DNA of 64,000 bases, from NCBI GenBank assembly GCA_016707785.1, contig JADJGZ010000053.1:1-64000 (forward strand), in the 5' to 3' direction. Made by a program: the position numbers and the translations under genes. Below the pieces are notes generated by a model, which saw only the letters and a list, made by a program, of their open reading frames with translations, was not told where the DNA came from and did not search any database. The DNA comes from Bacteroidales bacterium. Lineage in GTDB: Bacteria; Bacteroidota; Bacteroidia; Bacteroidales; UBA4417. Positions 47,095-57,400 of this stretch are shown here, one piece after another. How positions within the stretch are numbered: position 1 is the stretch's first letter; each line of letters opens with the position of its first letter.

Positions 47095-47591
47095 ATGAAA
47101 GATAAAAGCAGAGAGCTTCTAAACAAGGCAATTGCTGATGAATTATCAGCAGTTCATCAATACATGTATTTCCATTTCCTTTGCAACGACATGGGATATG
47201 ACCTGCTGTCAGGTCTGTTCAAACGCACTGCCATTGACGAAATGATGCATGTAGAACGATTAGCCGAACGTATCCTTTCCTCAAAGGGGAAGTTGAAATG
47301 AAACCAGCTGTTGAAGTAAGTAAAATTCATGACGTGAAAGCTATGCTCGAGATGGCAACCCAAATGGAATCGGAAAGCGCCAGGGATTACAACCTATGGG
47401 CGAATGAATGTGCTGCCAATGCAGATTCTGTTTCCAAAAAAGTTTTTGAAGCCCTGGTGGAAGAGGAAGAACGCCACTTCGACCAATACGATGTTGAAAT
47501 GGAAAACCTGAAGAAATTCGGCGATAATTACCTTGCCCTTCAATCAATAGAACGAAGCAAAAACGTTGCTGCCGGGAGACCGACAGAATAA
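47095..47591 (+). pseudogene. Bacterioferritin / ferritin-like iron-storage protein, one-base frameshift
   Basis: First frame MKDKSRELLNKAIADELSAV (47095-47301) holds Glu16 and the ferroxidase motif DEMMHVERL (Glu49, His52); the second (47298-47591) has the second iron-binding helix (MEEE-type EALVEEEERHFDQYDVEMEN). Adding one G to the G4 run at 47286-47289 joins both into one protein of about 165 residues reading SSKGEVEMKPAVEVSK, a normal four-helix bacterioferritin. Stores iron and removes hydrogen peroxide. The single-base break in a homopolymer strongly suggests a consensus error. It lies between the Fur-type regulator and the peroxiredoxin. Confidence 0.85.
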
Positions 47592-47619
47592 TTTATATAA
47601 ACCTTTAAACATTAAAAAA

Positions 47620-48327
47620 ATGGAAGATAATCAAGTAATCGCAATGCCAAGAATCGGTGATGCCGCTCCTGCATTCAAGGCAGTAACAACCCAGGGAAAT
47701 ATCAATTTTCCTGAAGACTATAAAGGGAATTGGGTTATCCTTTTCAGCCACCCGGCCGATTTTACCCCGGTATGTACATCTGAATTTATGACTTTCGCAA
47801 GTATGGAGTCAAAATTCGAAGAAGCTAACTGCAAACTGGTCGGCCTTTCGGTTGACGGGCTCTATAGCCACATTGCGTGGCTTAGAACCATAAAGGAAAA
47901 AATTGAGTACAAAGGAATGAAGGATGTAGAAGTGAAATTCCCCCTGATAGAGGATATCACTATGGAAGTTGCTAAAAAATATGGCATGATCCAACCGGGT
48001 GAAAGCAATACCAAAGCTGTCCGCGCAGTTTTCTTTATTGATCCCAAGGGAATAATCAGGGCTATTATTTATTACCCGCTAAGCCTTGGACGTAACTTCG
48101 ATGAACTATACAGAGCCCTGGTTGCCATGCAAACTGCTGATGCATTTTCAATTGCAACGCCTGCCGACTGGTATCCCGGAGATGATGTAATTGTTCCACC
48201 CGCAGGATCTTGTGGTACAGCTAAAGACAGAATGGATGGAAAAGAAGATATGAAGTGTTATGACTGGTTCTTCTGTACCAAAAAAATCGATAAAAACACT
48301 GTCCTCAATACGATACTGAAAAAGTAA
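47620..48327 (+). CDS. Peroxiredoxin, Prx6-type
   Basis: 235 residues from the ATG at 47620 (MEDNQVIAMPRIGDAAPAFK), chosen because upstream codons overlap the ferritin frame. Peroxidatic Cys52 in FSHPADFTPVCTSEF, the Arg in RAVFFIDPKGIIRAI, and the long C-terminal domain (PADWYPGDDVIVPPAG) of the Prx6/archaeal type, with Cys in GSCGTAKD and KCYDWFFCTKK that may act as resolving residues. Reduces peroxides in the cytoplasm. Co-located with the ferritin and Fur-type genes as an oxidative-stress/iron unit. Confidence 0.95.
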   Translation: MEDNQVIAMPRIGDAAPAFKAVTTQGNINFPEDYKGNWVILFSHPADFTPVCTSEFMTFASMESKFEEANCKLVGLSVDGLYSHIAWLRTIKEKIEYKGMKDVEVKFPLIEDITMEVAKKYGMIQPGESNTKAVRAVFFIDPKGIIRAIIYYPLSLGRNFDELYRALVAMQTADAFSIATPADWYPGDDVIVPPAGSCGTAKDRMDGKEDMKCYDWFFCTKKIDKNTVLNTILKK

Positions 48328-48354
48328 AATGTAATAAATCGCCAGATTATTCTT

Positions 48355-48393
48355 CACCCTGCCATTGTAATTTAGTGACAGGGTGTTGTTTTT
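48355..48393 (+). terminator. Terminator after the peroxiredoxin gene
   Basis: CACCCTG at 48355-48361 pairs with CAGGGTG at 48379-48385, followed by TTGTTTTT; begins 28 bases after the stop. Confidence 0.65.
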
Positions 48394-48547
48394 ACAGCCC
48401 CTCAGTACCATCATTCCTGCTTACCAGGAAATAGATAAACCATATTAGCCAATCTTAAACTATTTTTGATGGCAGGAATTCGCAAGTACTCAGATCGGCC
48501 AAAAGAATTTCTCACAAATTTATTATCAGCATCAAATCCATATAAAC

Positions 48548-48697
48548 ATGTTTCCGACAAAGAAAACATATATACAACCAGACATGAAAATGTCGGATTT
48601 GATTATTGAAAATCCATCCTTATTACTAATGATGGAACACTTCGGTATCGGTTCATTGGTGCAAGAAAAGAATGTAGCTGAATTATGTTCAGGATGA
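48548..48697 (+). pseudogene. Remnant of a Bacteroidota hemerythrin/regulator-type N-terminus
   Basis: A 49-codon frame (MFPTKKTYIQPDMKMSDLII, then NPSLLLMMEHFGIG and AELCSG) resembles the N-terminal part I recall from HHE-domain regulators of Bacteroidota that begin TYIxPDMKMxDLIxENP. It ends at TGA 48695-48697, and the 90 bases to the next gene hold only scraps. Either a truncated leftover or a frameshifted gene. The rest of the 48328-48788 gap contains no gene. Confidence 0.35.
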
Positions 48698-48788
48698 AAG
48701 ACACCCCGATGATGCTGCCTTTATGAATGCACCTGTCTATGGCACAATGTTTTATGGAGGCCTATCGATCAATATTCACCATTGATCA

Positions 48789-49811
48789 TTAAATAGTCAG
48801 CTCCCCTCTGAGCGGCGTCTGCAGGAGTTGCCTCAGTTCATCACCCCTATAGCCTTGTCCCAGAAGGTACATTAGTTTTGCAGTTGCTGCTTCAGTCGTG
48901 ATATCGTATCCACCAACCAGCCCGATTTGTCCAAGAACTACACTGGTTTCATACTTACCCATGTCAACAGAGCCACCCTTACATTGTGTAACATTATAAA
49001 TGATGATCCCTTTTTCGATTGCATTTTTCAGGGATTGGATAAACCATTCATCAGTAGGAGCATTGCCGGCACCATAGGTCTCAAGGATCACTCCTTTTAA
49101 TCCGGGGATGTTTAAGATACTACAGACAATAGGTTCAGTAATTCCGGGGAAAAGTTTAAGGATGGCAATATTTGTATCGAGCTCTGTCCTCACTTTGAGG
49201 TTACGAAAATTAGGCTTAAGTATCACATTATGATTATACCTGACATACACGCCCACTTCAGCTAAGGCAGGGTAGTTCCCGGAGAGGAAGGCATTGAAAT
49301 TTTCCGCATTGAACTTATTTGTCCTGTTTCCCCGCATAAGCTTGTTTTCAAAGTAGATAGCTACTTCAGGAACCACGGGAGTGTTATCAACATAAGCCGC
49401 GGCAATTTCAACGGCATTGATAAAGTTATCGCGACCATCAGTCCTTACAACCCCCATCGGTAATTGGGAACCCGTAAAAATGACAGGTTTATTGAGGTTT
49501 TCCAGCATAAAACTCAGCATTGAAGCGGAATAAGCCATGGTATCAGTCCCGTGGAGCACAACAAATCCATCGTAATCGTTATAATTACTCTCAATAGTTT
49601 GCGCCAGTTTCACCCAGAATGAAGGTGACACATTGGAGGAATCGATGAGAGGGTCGAAAGTAATACCACTGATTTTGTAATCGAAATTTTCGAGTACAGG
49701 CATCATCTTATAGATATTTTCGAAAGCAAAGGGATGCAGTGCCCCTGTGGCTTTATCCTTTACCATTCCGATGGTACCACCGGTGTATATGACTAATATT
49801 GAGGTTGACAT
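48789..49811 (-). CDS. ansA: L-asparaginase, type I (cytoplasmic)
   Basis: 340 residues; hydrolyses asparagine to aspartate and ammonia. N-terminal catalytic Thr in LVIYTGGTIGMVKD (TGGTIG), second catalytic motif HGTDTMAYSASMLSF, and GVRTDGRDNFINAVEIAA-like PMGVVRTDGRDNFINAVEIA. No signal peptide, hence the type I assignment. Intact. Its 5' side runs into the repeat block at 49812. Confidence 0.94.
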   Translation of the reverse strand: MSTSILVIYTGGTIGMVKDKATGALHPFAFENIYKMMPVLENFDYKISGITFDPLIDSSNVSPSFWVKLAQTIESNYNDYDGFVVLHGTDTMAYSASMLSFMLENLNKPVIFTGSQLPMGVVRTDGRDNFINAVEIAAAYVDNTPVVPEVAIYFENKLMRGNRTNKFNAENFNAFLSGNYPALAEVGVYVRYNHNVILKPNFRNLKVRTELDTNIAILKLFPGITEPIVCSILNIPGLKGVILETYGAGNAPTDEWFIQSLKNAIEKGIIIYNVTQCKGGSVDMGKYETSVVLGQIGLVGGYDITTEAATAKLMYLLGQGYRGDELRQLLQTPLRGELTI

Positions 49812-50090
49812 TGTATTGCGGATTGCGGATTGCGGATTTGATGATTAGGAGATGTGGAGATTAGGAGATGTGGAGTGGAGATGTGGAGATTAGGAGATTA
49901 GGAGATGTGGAGATTAGGAGATTAGGAGATGTGGAGATGCCTTGAAGGGGTGTCTTTGGCTTGGAGATGTGGAGATTAGGCGATGTGGAGATTAGGAGAT
50001 GAGGAGATGTGGAGATTAAGAGATTAGGAGATGCCTTGAAGGGGTGTCTTTGGCTTGGAGACGTGGGGATTAGTAAATGATTTTGGATTG
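49812..50090. repeat. GGAGAT-based degenerate repeat array with a 35-bp exact duplication
   Basis: Begins with three copies of GCGGATT (49814-49838), then some 20 degenerate copies of GGAGATGT / GGAGATTA / GGAGTGGAGA up to about 50080. Inside are two exact 35-base copies, GGAGATGCCTTGAAGGGG... at 49933-49967 and 50027-50061. No gene is supported in 49812-50214; a minus-strand frame here is unlikely to be real. Confidence 0.8.
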
Positions 50091-50214
50091 GGGATTTGAA
50101 TTTCTACTTTCCATTTTAAAACCGGGTGCAACTCCAGGCAGCGCCCTGACTGATTTTGCCGACTGTTGGGCACCAACTGCCACCTTCCGCTTGCCAGATT
50201 ATGTATAGAGATCT

Positions 50215-50279
50215 TTTTCATTTTTCATTTTTCATTTTTCATTTTGCATTTTTCATTTTGCATTCAATATTTTGCATTT
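50215..50279. repeat. CATTTTT heptamer array before tatD
   Basis: About nine copies of CATTTTT/CATTTTG (50215-50279), ending at the tatD stop codon. A short related array is at 35723-35762. Possibly a dispersed extragenic repeat; function unknown. Confidence 0.75.
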
Positions 50280-51056
50280 TCATACCAGAGGCAATTTAAA
50301 CAATTTCCTGGCATTCCCTGTAGTAACATCAGCAACTTCCTGTAATGTATTTCCTGTTATTTCAGCAATTTTAGAAGCAATAATGGGAATATAGGAAGGT
50401 TCATTTCGCTTTCCTCTGAATGGAACCGGAGCAAGGTAAGGGGCATCTGTTTCGAGGATGAGATGATCAAGTCCTATTTCCTTAACAACTTCCTGCAGTC
50501 CGGAATTCTTAAAAGTGATTACACCCCCTATTCCCAGCGTGAAGCCTGCTTCCGTGATCAACCGGGCTTGCTCAATGTTGCCGGAAAAACAATGAAAAAC
50601 TCCTTTTAAATCCGGAGCCAGTTCCTTTTGAACAACTGCCCATACTTCATTAAATGAATTACGCATATGAATAGCCACCGGTAAATGGAATTTTTTTGCC
50701 CATTGCAGTTGGGTTCGAAAAGCATCATCCTGTTCTGACTTGTAGGTTTTATCCCAGTAGAGATCAATTCCAATTTCACCAATAGCACAAAATCCTCCTT
50801 TAGAAAGGGCATCTTCAACCTGGAGTAACTCCTTTTCCATGTTTTCCAAAGTCACCGAGGTAGGATGCAAGCCGGCCATCGGGAAGCAATGATCTGGAAA
50901 TTGTCTGGCCAGATCAAGCATCGGAAGCCAGGAACTACTGTCGATATTCGGCAACAGAAATTTGGAAACTCCGCTTTCAATGGCCTTTTTTATTGTCAAA
51001 GGTCTGTCAGCATTGAATTCTTCAAGATAAAGATGGGTATGGGTATCAATAAACAT
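50280..51056 (-). CDS. TatD-family metal-dependent DNase
   Basis: 258 residues from ATG 51056 (MFIDTHTHLYLEEFNADRPL), since this is the natural start of TatD proteins; an open frame extends further upstream but without family sequence. Metal motif DTHTHLY (two His), FPMAGLHPTS, AIGEIGIDLYWDKTY with Glu, VAIHMRNSF, FHCFSGNIEQA and LILETDAPYLAP with Asp are all present. Magnesium-dependent 3'-5' exonuclease/repair nuclease. A TAnnTTTG-like box (51061-51068) lies only five bases upstream, hinting at a very short or absent leader. Confidence 0.93.
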   Translation of the reverse strand: MFIDTHTHLYLEEFNADRPLTIKKAIESGVSKFLLPNIDSSSWLPMLDLARQFPDHCFPMAGLHPTSVTLENMEKELLQVEDALSKGGFCAIGEIGIDLYWDKTYKSEQDDAFRTQLQWAKKFHLPVAIHMRNSFNEVWAVVQKELAPDLKGVFHCFSGNIEQARLITEAGFTLGIGGVITFKNSGLQEVVKEIGLDHLILETDAPYLAPVPFRGKRNEPSYIPIIASKIAEITGNTLQEVADVTTGNARKLFKLPLV

Positions 51057-51060
51057 GATG

Positions 51061-51068
51061 CAAAAGTA
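51061..51068 (-). promoter_or_regulatory. Possible -7 element of tatD, nearly leaderless
   Basis: Minus strand TACTTTTG (TAnnTTTG), ending five bases before the ATG. If real, the mRNA would have almost no leader. The remaining 51069-51459 gap holds no gene. Confidence 0.3.
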
Positions 51069-51459
51069 AAGATTGTTCTGAATGAGTCTTTCATAGACAT
51101 GGATATTACATATCAGGGAACGAGCAATTAAAGGATATATGTAGACTAGATATGGACTGAATGCAACGCTCAACTTCATCTGCAGATGAAAGAGGTCAAA
51201 CTGTCAGGGTTAATTCTGCTATCAGGCGGAAATATCCCTGCTTCAACGATTTCCGGCATTATGAATGTCAGACACAAATTCATTTTCTCCATAAAACCTC
51301 AATGAATTAGTAAAAATGGATCATGTGGATGATTAGGATGAAGAAAAATGATGAATTCTGATTAAAATAAGATCAGCATTCAACTTTCTATATATCACAG
51401 GCAAGTCATAATGATTTGCTTCAAAAAAAATTATTGACAGAACACTTAATTTGTTCGTT

Positions 51460-54400
51460 ATGAAATCATTTACCCAAACAAATGTATTGCTGGCATTACT
51501 AATTATGCTTGGCATTGAAGCAGCTTTCGGACAGCAACATGAGAATATTGAAAAGCATGGGAGAAAGGCTCCACCTGTTCCTGCTATTCAATCTTTTGTT
51601 CTTCCCGGAAGCAATACAGATGCACCGGCAGGTTCCATTTCGGTGGCTGAAAATGCCACTTATAATGCTTATACACCAGAGCAATTGGTTCAAAACCTAT
51701 TGGTGACAGGTTGTTTAACCGCCAGTAATATTAGGTTTGGGTATTATAAAAAGAACAGCAATGGCACCTGGTCATGGACCAATCATACCTGGTCAGCTAC
51801 TCCGGGCGACAGGCAAATGGCCTATTTTAATAAGGCTACATCAACCTTCCCTCTTGATGAGGGCATTATTTTAACATCCGGAAAAGCTTCTTCAGCAATG
51901 GGGCCAAATAATGCAGGAAATAAATCAGATAAGATGGTCAGCGCTGCTTCTGATCCGGATCTTAATTCAATCACAGGCAATACCATGTACGATGCTTCAG
52001 TACTGGAGTTCGACTTTGTTCCAGCCGGGAATACTTTAGAATTCACTTACATTTTTACATCAGAAGAATATATTGAATATTGTGAAACAGAATTTAATGA
52101 TGCTTTTGGTTTCTTCCTGAGTGGTCCCGGGATCAATGGAACTTATACCAATAATGCAGTTAACCTGGCTACCATCCTCAATAATATCCCGGTAACTATC
52201 AATGATATCCATCCTTCTGGCACCAATGTAAATAATGTGAATTTCCCGGCAGAAAATGCGGCTTATTATCTCGACAATCCTTCCGGATCAGTTACCATGC
52301 AATTTGATGGAAGTACTGTGATATTGACAGCTACTTATCCGGTAGTACCCTGTTCAACATATAAAATTAAGATGAGTGTGGCTGATGCATCTGACCAGCA
52401 ATGGGATGGAGCCGTATTTCTTGGGGCCAGAAGCTTTAATTCAGAGAATATCAACCTGAATAATTACGGGAATTTTATTGAAGATGAGAATAATGTGTTT
52501 GAAGGTTGCAATAACTTCTTCAGGGTAACCAGGACCAATCCTGATCAATCACAACCCCTTACTGTTAATTTGATATTATCCGGAACCTGCACTAATGGTG
52601 TGGATATCCAGACAACCGGAAATCTACCATTTCCCTCAACAGTTATCATCCCGGCAAATGCTGCATATGTCGACATTCCCTATGTCGCTCCAAATGACGG
52701 GATCGCTGATAATGATGAGACTCTAATTGTGCAGGTTATTACCAGTTGCCCTTGTGCAGCCAACCTGATAACAGTAACCAAGACAATAAATATTTATGAA
52801 ACGGTTGTGATTCAATCAGTTTCAGCTGTAAATGCCCAATGTAACGGACAAAATAATGGTACTATTACTGTAAATGCCACAGGGGGATCAGGAAGTTACC
52901 TCTATTCGATAAATAATGGAACAAGCTGGCAGGGTACAAATAATTTTACGGGTTTATCAGCAGGTAATTATACGGTCAAGGTCAAAGACCCGGGAAGTTG
53001 TTTCGCACCAGTCTCATCACCGGCAACCATAGGAAACCCCGCTCCAATTGCAGCTAATGCCGGTCCTGATGTAAGTATATGCCAGGGTGAAAGCACACAG
53101 CTGAATGGAACAGGTGGTGTGTTGTATAGCTGGAGTCCGGCAACGGGATTGAATTTTACAAATATTGCCAATCCTATTGCTTCTCCCACCTCAACAACTA
53201 CCTACACTTTAACTGTAACCAATGCCCTGGGGCAGTGTTCATCAACAGATCAGGTGACAGTTACTATAAGTCCTGTGGCAATAGCACCCACTTCCATATC
53301 TGTTGACCGGAGCATTGGTTGTAATGATGACAATGGAAATATAGTCCTTACTGCCACCGGAGGATCAGGGACCAGTATAAAGTGGTCAATGGGAAGTTGT
53401 GGTTCAGCTGTTATTGGAACCGGGACTCCCCTCACTATTCCTTCGCCCACAGCAACAACAACCTACTATGCATGGTGGGAGAACTCCTGCGGATCTTCAT
53501 CATGCGCTCAAATAACAGTAAATGTGCCGGATCAAATTTCCGTGTCATTATCTGCCGGAACAATAAGTTGTTATGGAGGAACCACTGTTCTAACAGCGTC
53601 GGCTTCTGGTGGGACGGGCACACTTCAGTATAGTCTAAATGGTGGAACTTATCAATCAGGAAATACTTTTACAGTCAATGCCTCAGGTTCTCCATATACA
53701 GTTACTGTGAAAGATGCAAATAATTGCTTAAAAGCCTCATCTTCATTCACGCTTAATCAACCTTCACAATTGCAATTCGGAACTGTAAATACTACGAATG
53801 TAAGTTGTGTTGGTGCAACAAATGGGCAAATTCAATGCAGTACTTCGGGCGGCACTGGTTCAATAGCTTATGCAATAAGCCCGAATGCCGGCAATCAGTC
53901 ACCAACCGGAACTTTTAATAACCTGCCAGCCAACTCTTATCTAATTACTGCTACTGACGCAAATGGCTGCCAAACTTCCAATACCTACTTAGTTGGAACA
54001 ACACCAGATAACACTGCACCTGCCATCGTTACCTGTGCTCCCAACCAATCGGCTTTTGCCAATGCATCCTGCCAGGCTGCAGTACCCAATTTCACAGCCA
54101 GCGTAACAGCAACAGATAATTGCACCGCTACTCCTTCGCTGGTAATCACTCAATCACCCGTAGCCGGAACACTGGTTTCGACAGGAGTAACCACTGTTAC
54201 CATCACTGTAACCGATGCTGCAGGGAACTTCAGCACATGTTCGGCCACATTCACCGTTACAGATAATACTGCACCAACCATTGTTACCTGTGCACCCAAT
54301 CAGTCGGCTTTTGCCAATGCATCCTGCCAGGCTGCTGTGCCCAATTTTACAGCCAATGTAACAGCTACCGATAACTGCACAGCTACTCCTTCGCTGGTTA

Positions 54401-57400
54401 TCACTCAATCACCTGCTGCCGGAACACTGGTATCAACAGGGGTAACTACTGTGACCATCACCGTGACAGATGCTGCCGGGAATTTTAGTACCTGTTCAGC
54501 TAACATTTACTGTTACCGATAATACAGCACCCACCATTGTTACCTGTGCACCCAATCAGTCGGCTTTTGCCAATGCATCATGCCAGTCTGCTGTGCCCAA
54601 TTTTACTGCCAATGTAACAGCTACCGATAATTGCACCGCTACTCCTTCGCTGGTTATCACTCAATCACCTGCTGCAGGAACACTGGTATCAACGGGTGTA
54701 ACCACTGTGACTATCACAGTGACAGATGCTGCCGGGAATTTCAGTACCTGTTCGGCTAACTTTACTGTAACCGATAATATTGCACCTACCATTGTTACCT
54801 GTGCACCCAATCAATCAGCTTTTGCCAATGCTTCATGCCAGGCTGCAGTACCTGATTTTACAGCCAATGTAACAGCAACAGATAATTGTACTGCTACTCC
54901 TTCGCTGGTCATCACACAATCACCAACTGCCGGAACAATGGTATCAACTGGTGTAACCACTGTGACTATCACTGTAACTGATGCAGCCGGAAACTTCAGT
55001 ACCTGTTCAGCCAACTTTACTGTTACTGATAATACTAATCCGAACATCGTTACCTGTGCACCCAATCAGTCGGCTTTTGCCAATGCTTCATGCCAGTCTG
55101 CAGTGCCCGATTTTACAGCCAATGTAACAGCTACAGATAATTGCACGGCTACTCCTTCGCTGGTCATCACTCAATCACCTGCTGCCGGAACACTGGTATC
55201 AACAGGTGTAACCACTGTAACTATCACCGTAACCGATGCTGCCGGAAACTTTAGCACATGTTCAGCTAAATTCACCGTTACAGATAATACTGCACCCACC
55301 ATTGTTACCTGTGCACCCAATCAGTCGGCTTTTGCCAATGCATCATGCCAGTCTGCTGTGCCTAATTTTACTGCCAATGTAACCGCTAACGATAACTGCA
55401 CTGCTACTCCTTCACTGGTCATCACTCAATCACCTGCTGCCGGAACACTGGTATCAACAGGTGTAACCACTGTGACTATCACCGTAACCGATGCTGCAGG
55501 GAATTTTAGTACCTGTTCAGCTAACTTTACTGTTACGGATAATATTTCGCCCACAATCGTTACTTGTGCACCCAATCAGTCGGCTTTTGCCAATGCTTCA
55601 TGCCAGTCTGCAGTGCCCGATTTTACAGCCAATGTAACAGCTACATGATAATTGCACCGCTACACCTTCACTGGTCATCACACAATCACCTGCTGCCGGA
55701 ACACTGGTATCAACAGGTGTAACCACTGTGACTATCACTGTAACCGATGCTGCTGGGAATTTCAGTACCTGTTCAGCTAACTTTACTGTAACTGATAATA
55801 CTAATCCGACCATCGTTACCTGTGCACCCAATCAGTCGGCTTTTGCCAATGCTTCATGCCAGTCTGCTGTGCCCGATTTTACAGCCAATGTAACAGCTAC
55901 AGATAATTGCACTGCTACTCCTTCGCTGGTCATCACACAATCACCTGCTGCCGGAACACTGGTATCAACAGGTGTAACCACTGTGACTATCACTGTAACC
56001 GATGCTGCTGGAAATTTCAGCACCTGTTCAGCTAACTTTACTGTTACAGATAATACATGCCCACAATCGTTACCTGTGCACCTAATCAGTCGGCTTTTGC
56101 CAATGCTTCATGCCAGGCTGCAGTGCCCGATTTTACTGCCAATGTAACCGCTAACGATAATTGTACTGCTACACCTTCACTGGTCATCACACAATCACCT
56201 GCTGCCGGAACACTGGTATCAACAGGTGTAACCACTGTGACTATCACTGTAACCGATGCTGCCGGAAACTTCAGTACCTGTTCAGCTAACTTTACAGTTA
56301 CCGATAATACTGCTCCGACCATCGTTACCTGTGCACCCAATCAATCAGCTTTTGCCAATGCTTCCTGCCAAGCTGCTGTGCCCGATTTTACAGCCAATGT
56401 AACAGCTACAGATAATTGCACCGCCACTCCTTCGCTGGTCATCACTCAATCACCCACAGCAGGAACACTGGTATCAACAGGTGTAACTACCGTAACCATC
56501 ACTGTGACCGATGCTGCAGGGAATTTTAGTACCTGTTCAGCTAACTTTACTGTTACGGATAATATTTCGCCCGACAATTGTTACCTGTGCACCCAATCAG
56601 TCGGCTTTTGCCAATGCATCCTGCCAGTCTGCGGTGCCCGATTTTACTGCCAATGTAACAGCTACAGATAATTGCACTGCTACTCCTTCCCTGGTGATCA
56701 CTCAGTCACCCACTGCCGGAACACTGGTATCAACAGGTGTAACTACCGTGACCATCACTGTAACTGATGCTGCTGGAAATTTCAGTACCTGTTCAGCTAA
56801 TTTCACCGTTTCAGATAATACAGCTCCAACCATTGCTACCTGTGCACCCAATCAGTCGGCTTTTGCCAATGCATCATGCCAGGCTGCTGTGCCCGATTTT
56901 ACTGCCAATGTAACCGCTAACGATAATTGCACTGCTACTCCTTCGCTGGTTATTACTCAATCACCTGCTGCAGGAACAATGGTATCAACGGGAGTAACTA
57001 CTGTGACTATCACTGTAACCGATGCTGCAGGGAATTTTAGTACCTGTTCAGCTAACTTTACTGTTACTGATAATACTGCTCCTACCATTGTAACCTGTGC
57101 ACCCAATCAATCAGCTTTTGCCAATGCTTCATGCCAGTCTGCTGTGCCTGATTTTACTGCCAATGTAACAGCTACAGATAATTGCACTGCTACTCCTTCG
57201 CTGGTCATCACACAATCACCTGCTGCCGGAACACTGGTATCAACAGGTGTAACCACTGTGACTATCACCGTAACCGATGCTGCAGGGAACTTCAGCACCT
57301 GTTCAGCTAACTTTACTGTTACAGATAATATTTCGCCCACAATCGTTACCTGTGCACCCAATCAGTCGGCTTTTGCCAATGCTTCATGCCAGTCTGCTGT

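Noticed and set aside
50024..50221. Minus-strand frame of 65 codons behind tatD
   Set aside because: Runs through degenerate repeats and has no family features or plausible start context.
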